A program made the translations under genes and the position numbers. Positions 59,611 through 64,000 of a stretch of DNA of 64,000 nucleotides are shown here, piece by piece. Location of the stretch: assembly GCA_046351215.1 (NCBI GenBank), contig JAXLYX010000014.1, positions 62,001 to 126,000 on the forward strand. The letters run 5' to 3'. Every line of letters starts with the position of its first letter. Position 1 is the stretch's first letter. Under the pieces are notes generated by a model. It was given only the letters and a program-made list of their open reading frames with translations. It did not search any database and was not told where the DNA came from. The DNA is from JAXLYX01 sp046351215. GTDB taxonomy: Bacteria > Myxococcota_A > Polyangia > Polyangiales > Houyiibacteriaceae.

Positions 59611-61557
59611 TCATTGCCGCACGAAGGCGCGCCCGTCCCAGCGGTAGTGCCGCTCCCGGTCGCGCCACGGCAGGAGCAAGGGCTCGAGCCCCGGCTGATT
59701 GGCGTCCGCGAATCGCCAGGTCGCCGCCGAGAAGCCCTGCGCGCGTCCGGGTGCGATCACGAGCTCGGCCGTGCGCCCGCGGCCGGCGACGCGCGTCTCG
59801 TTCGCGATCGACTGCGTGCCATCGGTCATGCCGACCTGCGCCTGCAGCACCGGCCGCATCCCGTTGGAGTCGAGCGTGTAGACGAGCAGGAGCTCGAGTC
59901 GATAGGGAGGCGAGAGCGGCTGCCGCACGCGCACGAGGAGCTCGTGCTTGCCGTCCCCCGTGGCGTCGCCCGTCGTCAGCGCGACGATGTCGTCCGGCGA
60001 GGCGACGCCGAGCTCCATGAAGAAGAACCGCTGCCCGCCCGCGAAACCCGGGCCCAGGATCGCGATGCCCTTCCCCAGGACGAAGACCTCCTCCGGCCGC
60101 GAGTCCTCCGCGACGTCGGCCCGTGCGAGGTAGCGCTCGGGAACGTTCGCCGGGATGCCCCGCTCCTGGCGGAGCTGGCGCACCAGCGGATCCCGCGCGA
60201 AGGTCGGCGCGGGCGGAGGCGTCGCGGCGGTGGGACGGGTTCCCGTGCTCGGAGGGCCCGAACGCCCCGCCGAGGGGGTCCCGGCATCGGCGCGCGCCTG
60301 AGGCGGCGGCTCGCGGACGATGGGCTCGGACGCGACCTCCTCGAAATCGCGTCGTCCGTCGTAGCGGTAGAGCCGGCTCGCGACGTCGCCCCAGGGCAGG
60401 AGGAGCGCGATCGTGTCGGAAGGCGGTTGGTCCGAGTACCGCGCCTGCGTGATGCCCCGCGCCTCGCCGACGCGGATGCGGATGCCCGTCGACTCGCCGC
60501 GCGCGGGCTCGAGCGCCGCGCTGCCACCGATCTCTCCGTTGCGATCGCGGTAGCCGATCGCGACGTCGAGCACCTTGGCGATGCGGGTGGCCTCGAACGA
60601 GTAGACCCGCGCTTCGTGGTGGTCGGCCTGGTCGCGCGTGACCCACGCGGTCACGAAGACCTCCGACTTCCCGTCCCCCGTGAAATCGAGGAGCGCGACG
60701 TTCGTCACGCCCGGGGGCGCCAGGTGGCCGAGCGAAGCGAAGTCGTAGCCGTTCCCGTCGAGATAGCCGAGGCCCATCACGGCGAAGAAGGACCCCGCGA
60801 AGAGGATGCGCTCGGGCCGTGCATCGCCCGCGACGTCGGCCCGGAGATCCTGGGTGATCGCGTCGGGGCCGAGCGATCGATCGCGGAGGAACATGCGGAT
60901 CGTCGCGGGCTCGCCGAACGCGGCGTCGAGCACGGGAAGCGTACGGAGGTCGTCGTTGCGGATCTCGGCGCTCGCCGTCTCCGTCGGCACCGGGCGTGTC
61001 TCCACGTCGACGTCGACGAGTCGGATGCGGGCGCGGCCACGCTGCCAATCGCTCGCGCCCGGGATCTGATCCCACGGGATGAAGGCCTCGACGGAATAGC
61101 CGTTCGGCGTCGGCGCCTCGACGATGCGCGCCGTGGCGACCTTGCGCGCCCTCCCGCGCACCGGGCCCACCTGGACCTCGGCCGCGCTCCGGCCGGAGAC
61201 GCCCGCGAAGAGCCAGAGCTCGGAGCCGACCCAGCCCTCGCCCGCCGGCGAGGCGAGGGTCACGACGACGGCATCCTCCTGCGGTCCCGGATGCCAGGTC
61301 CGGACGAGGCGTTCGTCCGAGACGTCGGCGGCCACGTAGATGCCGCGCGCGTCGCCGGCGAGCGCGTAGCGCATGGAAGACGTGGGCGAGGAGCCGAGGG
61401 GGCGGAAGGGGATGCCCTGCCAGTCACGCAGGCCTCCGTCGACGCGCAGGGTCCGGCCCGCCACCGACTCGAGCAAGAGGGAGGTCGACTGGGCCGCCGC
61501 GGCCTGGGGCACGAGCAGGGCGAGCGCGGCGAGGACGGCGAGACGCGGGAAGGACAT
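59611..61557 (-). CDS. secreted protein with CBM9-like and FG-GAP-like domains
   Basis: 648 residues. Signal peptide 1-22 (L-A-V-L-A-A-L-A-L-L-V-P-Q-A-A-A-A-Q). Residues about 35-185 resemble CBM9/DOMON-like carbohydrate or haem-binding modules (R-V-D-G-x-L-R-D-W ... Y-V-A-A-D-V-S-D-E-R). The rest has two calcium-loop motifs D-F-T-G-D-G-K-S-E and D-A-T-G-D-G-K-H-E of FG-GAP/VCBS type. An in-frame start 14 codons earlier (61599) would precede the signal and is rejected. TAGTCT lies 14 nt upstream of ATG 61557. Binds polysaccharide or surface ligand, by inference. Confidence 0.75.
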   Translation of the reverse strand: MSFPRLAVLAALALLVPQAAAAQSTSLLLESVAGRTLRVDGGLRDWQGIPFRPLGSSPTSSMRYALAGDARGIYVAADVSDERLVRTWHPGPQEDAVVVTLASPAGEGWVGSELWLFAGVSGRSAAEVQVGPVRGRARKVATARIVEAPTPNGYSVEAFIPWDQIPGASDWQRGRARIRLVDVDVETRPVPTETASAEIRNDDLRTLPVLDAAFGEPATIRMFLRDRSLGPDAITQDLRADVAGDARPERILFAGSFFAVMGLGYLDGNGYDFASLGHLAPPGVTNVALLDFTGDGKSEVFVTAWVTRDQADHHEARVYSFEATRIAKVLDVAIGYRDRNGEIGGSAALEPARGESTGIRIRVGEARGITQARYSDQPPSDTIALLLPWGDVASRLYRYDGRRDFEEVASEPIVREPPPQARADAGTPSAGRSGPPSTGTRPTAATPPPAPTFARDPLVRQLRQERGIPANVPERYLARADVAEDSRPEEVFVLGKGIAILGPGFAGGQRFFFMELGVASPDDIVALTTGDATGDGKHELLVRVRQPLSPPYRLELLLVYTLDSNGMRPVLQAQVGMTDGTQSIANETRVAGRGRTAELVIAPGRAQGFSAATWRFADANQPGLEPLLLPWRDRERHYRWDGRAFVRQ

Positions 61558-61620
61558 CGTTCCGGGGGCATAGACTACGCCCACCCGCCCGAGCTTCATC
61601 GCGGAATCGGAGTCCCCGTC

Positions 61621-62793
61621 TCAGGAGGGGAGGACGGGCACGCGGACGTGCGATTTCCGGGCGGCGGCGCCGTGGAGCGCGAGCTGGCCGCAGGCCGCGT
61701 CGATGTCTTCGCCCCGCTGCTTCCGGACGAAGCAGGCCACGCCACGATCGTAGAGACGCCGCTGGAACGCGTCGACCCGTTCCCACGCGGGCGCGGCGAG
61801 GGCGCTGTCCTTCACCGGGTTCATCGGGATCAGGTTCACCTTGACGGGCACCCCCCGGAGCAGGGAGACGAGCCGGTCGGCATCCTCGAGGCGATCGTTG
61901 ACTCCGGAGATCAGCGTGTACTCGATCGTGATGCGCCGACGCTTCGGGAGCGGGTAGCGCCGGAGACAGGCCACGAGCTCGTCGAGCGGATGCTTGCGGT
62001 TCACCGGCATGATCGCCGATCGCCGCTCGTCGTCGACCGCGTGGAGCGAGATCGCGAGGGCCACCTGACCGCCGAAATCGGCGCCGAGACGATCGATCAT
62101 CGGCACGAGCCCCGAGGTCGAGAGCGTGACCCGACGGGTGCTGAGCGCGATCCCCTCGGGGTGCGTCAAGAGCACGAGCACGCGGGCGACGTTCTCGTAG
62201 TTGTGGAGCGGCTCGCCCATGCCCATCAGCACGACGTTCCGGATGCGCTCGTTGCCGACGAGGTAGCGCCGACCGAGCAGCACCTGCGAGACGATCTCCG
62301 CGGCGCTCATGTGGCGCTTCAGGCCCGCGACGCCGGACGCGCAGAACACGCATCCCATGGCGCAGCCGACCTGGCTCGAGATGCACTGGGTGACGACGTC
62401 GCCGGGCACGAGGCCCGCGTTCGCGTCCTCTTCCGTGTCCGATTCGTCGACGTCCGGCGTGGCCCCGCGGGTGAGCTGCGGGATGAGCACGGTCTCGACG
62501 TCCTTCCCGTCGCCGAGCCGGACGAGCATCTTGCGGGTCCCGTCGGAGGCCGGACGGCATTCGGCGACCTCGAGCGGCAGCCCGAGCCCCTCTTCGGCGA
62601 GCTTCGCGCGGAGGGCCTTGGGGAGATCGGTCATCTGCTCGGGATCCCAGACGCCGCGCGCATGGATCCACTGGAAGATCTGCTTTCCGCGGTACGCCGG
62701 CTCTCCCCAGGCGCGCACGACGGCCGCCCACTCCTCGGGAAGCCTCTCGAGGGGATGCTGGGGGGGGGCGAGCGGGGGACGAGGCAGAGCCAT
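61621..62793 (-). CDS. rlmN: 23S rRNA/tRNA adenine-C2 methyltransferase
   Basis: 390 residues. Radical-SAM motif C-A-M-G-C-V-F-C (Cx3Cx2C), G-M-G-E-P-L-H-N-Y for SAM binding, and the methyl-carrier cysteines including C in D-A-A-C-G-Q-L near the end. Methylates A2503 of 23S rRNA and A37 of some tRNAs. A 33-residue acidic insert (P-D-V-D-E-S-D-T-E-E-D) is longer than usual. Start ATG 62793 (M-A-L-P-R-P-P) is preferred to GTG 62811; neither has a clear ribosome site. Confidence 0.95.
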   Translation of the reverse strand: MALPRPPLAPPQHPLERLPEEWAAVVRAWGEPAYRGKQIFQWIHARGVWDPEQMTDLPKALRAKLAEEGLGLPLEVAECRPASDGTRKMLVRLGDGKDVETVLIPQLTRGATPDVDESDTEEDANAGLVPGDVVTQCISSQVGCAMGCVFCASGVAGLKRHMSAAEIVSQVLLGRRYLVGNERIRNVVLMGMGEPLHNYENVARVLVLLTHPEGIALSTRRVTLSTSGLVPMIDRLGADFGGQVALAISLHAVDDERRSAIMPVNRKHPLDELVACLRRYPLPKRRRITIEYTLISGVNDRLEDADRLVSLLRGVPVKVNLIPMNPVKDSALAAPAWERVDAFQRRLYDRGVACFVRKQRGEDIDAACGQLALHGAAARKSHVRVPVLPS

Positions 62794-62896
62794 GGGCGGG
62801 CAAGATGGCACCGGCGGACGATGCCTTCAACGCCGGAGGGGTCCCCGAGCGGGGACGGCGGCGCCTACGGGAAGGGCGAGCGGGACGGACGGTGAA

Positions 62897-62921
62897 GGGC
62901 CCCGGGGAGACCCCGGAGCCC
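62897..62921 (-). terminator. strong hairpin terminator of pilQ
   Basis: On the minus strand GGGCTCCGGGG, loop TCT, CCCCGGGGCCC: 11 base pairs (one G-U) with a 3-nt loop, starting 21 nt after the pilQ stop (62942), followed by TTCACC. This is the best terminator-like hairpin in the window; the short T-run suggests Rho assistance. Confidence 0.6.
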
Positions 62922-62941
62922 TCGCGATCGAGTCGGCTCGC

Positions 62942-64000
62942 TCAGCGCGTGATCGACTCGGCCCGGTTCACGATGCGCGGCGTGAGGAAGATCAGGAGCT
63001 CGTTGCGGGCGTCCTGCACACGGCGGCGCTGGAAGAGGACCCCGAGCACGGGAATGCTGCCGAAGAACGGAACCTGGTCCCGGTTGCGCGCGGTGTTGCG
63101 GGTGAAGATTCCGCCGATCACCGCCGTGTTGCCGTCCGGGATGAGCAGGTCGGTCTCGGCCTGCCGCTTCAGGATGGTCGGGTCGCCACGGGTCGAGGTA
63201 CGCGAGAAGTCGGGCTCGTCGCGGCGGATCATGACGTGCATCGAGATGGCGCCGTCGCTCGTCACGTGCGGTCGCACCTTGAGCTGCAGCACGGCCTCCT
63301 GGAAGGCGGTGTTCACGCCCTGCGCGCTGACCTGCGAATAGGGGATCAACGTACCCTGGGTGATCTGCGCTTCGTGGTTGTCGAGCGTGAGGATCCGCGG
63401 GGAGCTGATGATCCGCACGGTACCCATCGACTCGAGCGCCGTGAGTCGGACCGCGAGGTTGACGTTGCCACCGACCGAGCCGAGCGTGAGGCCGATGCCG
63501 CCGCCGGAGCCGGTCCCGACCGCCGCCGGGAGGTTCACGGCGAAGTTGGGGTTGGTCGTCGCGACGTTGGTGAAGGGCGAGAGACCGCTGGTCGCCGCCA
63601 CGCCGACCATGTTCGCCGAGTTGCCGCCCGCGACGCCGATGTTCGACGGGAAGACCAGACCCGTGGGATTGCCCGTCGCCGAGCTGAAGCTGAGATCGCC
63701 GCCCCACTGGATGCCGACGTCGCGCGAGTACTGGCTCGTCGCCTCGACGATGCGCGCCTCGATGAGCACCTGCGGGGTCTGCGTGTCGAGCGTCCGGACG
63801 AGTTCCTCGATGTCGTCGAGGTTGTCGACGACGTCTCGGACGATGAGGACGTTCGTGCGCTCGTCGACCGAGACGGAGCCACGATCGCTGAGGAGCTCCG
63901 AAACCCGCTCGGCGAGGTCGGCGCCGGTCGCATAGCTGACGGGCACGAGGCGCGTCTCGAGCGGCGCGAGCTGCTGCTGCTGCTTCATGCGTTCGATCGC
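62942..64000 (-). CDS. pilQ: type IV pilus secretin PilQ (C-terminal part; cut by window end)
   Basis: The frame enters from the window edge (first visible codon GCG at 64000) so only about 353 C-terminal residues are seen; Myxococcus PilQ is about 900. Secretin domain signs: N3-type module V-L-I-V-R-D-V-V-D-N-L-D-D-I-E-E-L-V-R-T-L-D, then V-L-I-E-A-R-I-V-E-A-T, S-S-P-R-I-L-T-L-D-N-x-E-A-x-I-x-Q-G, V-R-P-H-V-T, I-P-D-G-N-T-A-V-I-G-G-I-F and the closing V-P-F-F-G-S-I-P-V-L-G-V-L-F ... E-L-L-I-F-L-T-P-R-I-V. It forms the outer-membrane pore of type IV pili, used for S-motility. Hairpin terminator follows at 62897-62921. Confidence 0.94.
   Translation of the reverse strand, partial: AIERMKQQQQLAPLETRLVPVSYATGADLAERVSELLSDRGSVSVDERTNVLIVRDVVDNLDDIEELVRTLDTQTPQVLIEARIVEATSQYSRDVGIQWGGDLSFSSATGNPTGLVFPSNIGVAGGNSANMVGVAATSGLSPFTNVATTNPNFAVNLPAAVGTGSGGGIGLTLGSVGGNVNLAVRLTALESMGTVRIISSPRILTLDNHEAQITQGTLIPYSQVSAQGVNTAFQEAVLQLKVRPHVTSDGAISMHVMIRRDEPDFSRTSTRGDPTILKRQAETDLLIPDGNTAVIGGIFTRNTARNRDQVPFFGSIPVLGVLFQRRRVQDARNELLIFLTPRIVNRAESITR

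Overview
The window is a gene-dense, very GC-rich stretch of bacterial chromosome, about 90% coding, with no rRNA, tRNA, CRISPR array, insertion sequence or phage gene that I can see. The gene content points to Myxococcota (a myxobacterium-like deltaproteobacterium). The clues are a PilQ-type secretin, a DUF2330 protein, a response regulator fused to a DUF4388 (PATAN-like) domain, a TonB-like proline-rich protein, orphan histidine kinases, at least seven secreted lipoproteins, fabF followed by rpiB, and one 3,728-residue tetratricopeptide-repeat (TPR) protein. The assignment is by gene content only. Layout: 3-650 is the 3' end of a membrane-anchored MA-type metallopeptidase. 707-12970 (minus strand) is a three-gene run: giant TPR protein, class IV aminotransferase, 42-residue basic protein. 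13267-14187 is HMG-CoA lyase. 14200-17212 (minus) is a lipoprotein followed by a GH5-like secreted glycosidase, divergent from an M18 aminopeptidase and a PPOX-family protein (17252-19120). 19134-22914 (minus) is the DUF177-rpmF-fabG-acpP-fabF-rpiB lipid/ribosome operon plus a small Cys-rich protein, with a good promoter at 22973-23000. 22997-24010 is a lipoprotein. 24132-26164 is a MoxR ATPase / CoxE-like VWA pair, then hisS (26219-27481) and an AMIN-like protein (27509-28174). 28241-31233 holds two paralogous, translationally coupled membrane histidine kinases with no response regulator beside them. 31276-36996 is a catabolic block: an MBL-fold hydrolase, a TetR regulator, and a divergent three-gene operon (extradiol dioxygenase, FAH-family hydrolase, MhpA-like FAD hydroxylase). 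This is the logic of aromatic-ring hydroxylation, meta cleavage and processing of the cleavage product. The TetR/dioxygenase gap carries a well-formed promoter and repeats overlapping its -10 element. 36947-48017 is an accessory region of secreted or poorly known proteins: secretory lipase, DUF2330 protein, divergent acyltransferase, STAS-like protein, several lipoproteins, an NDH-2-like reductase with a lipoprotein cytochrome c, a fatty acid hydroxylase, a PASTA protein and a small zincin. 48196-48311 is a tandem 58-bp repeat ending in a sulfatase-superfamily lipoprotein gene (48310-50607). 50762-54199 encodes the multidomain response regulator; obgE follows divergently (54302-55390). 55387-58199 (minus) is a TonB-like protein overlapping queG. 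58470-59585 is a UDPGP-family nucleotidyltransferase. 59611-61557 (minus) is a CBM9/FG-GAP-like secreted protein and 61621-62793 is rlmN. 62942 to the window end is the C-terminal part of PilQ, with a strong terminator hairpin at 62897-62921. Regulation: several genes lack a Shine-Dalgarno sequence and instead have a -10-like hexamer 6-9 nt before the start codon, which suggests leaderless transcripts, while the operons often have strong GGAGG sites and -35/-10 pairs with 16-18 nt spacing. No single locus is a clear-cut new defence or biosynthetic system. The most novel-looking items are the DUF4388 response regulator with a second degenerate receiver and a membrane anchor, the giant TPR protein, the self-contained aromatic operon with its operator-like repeats, and the small conserved-looking proteins at 707-835 and 19134-19322.
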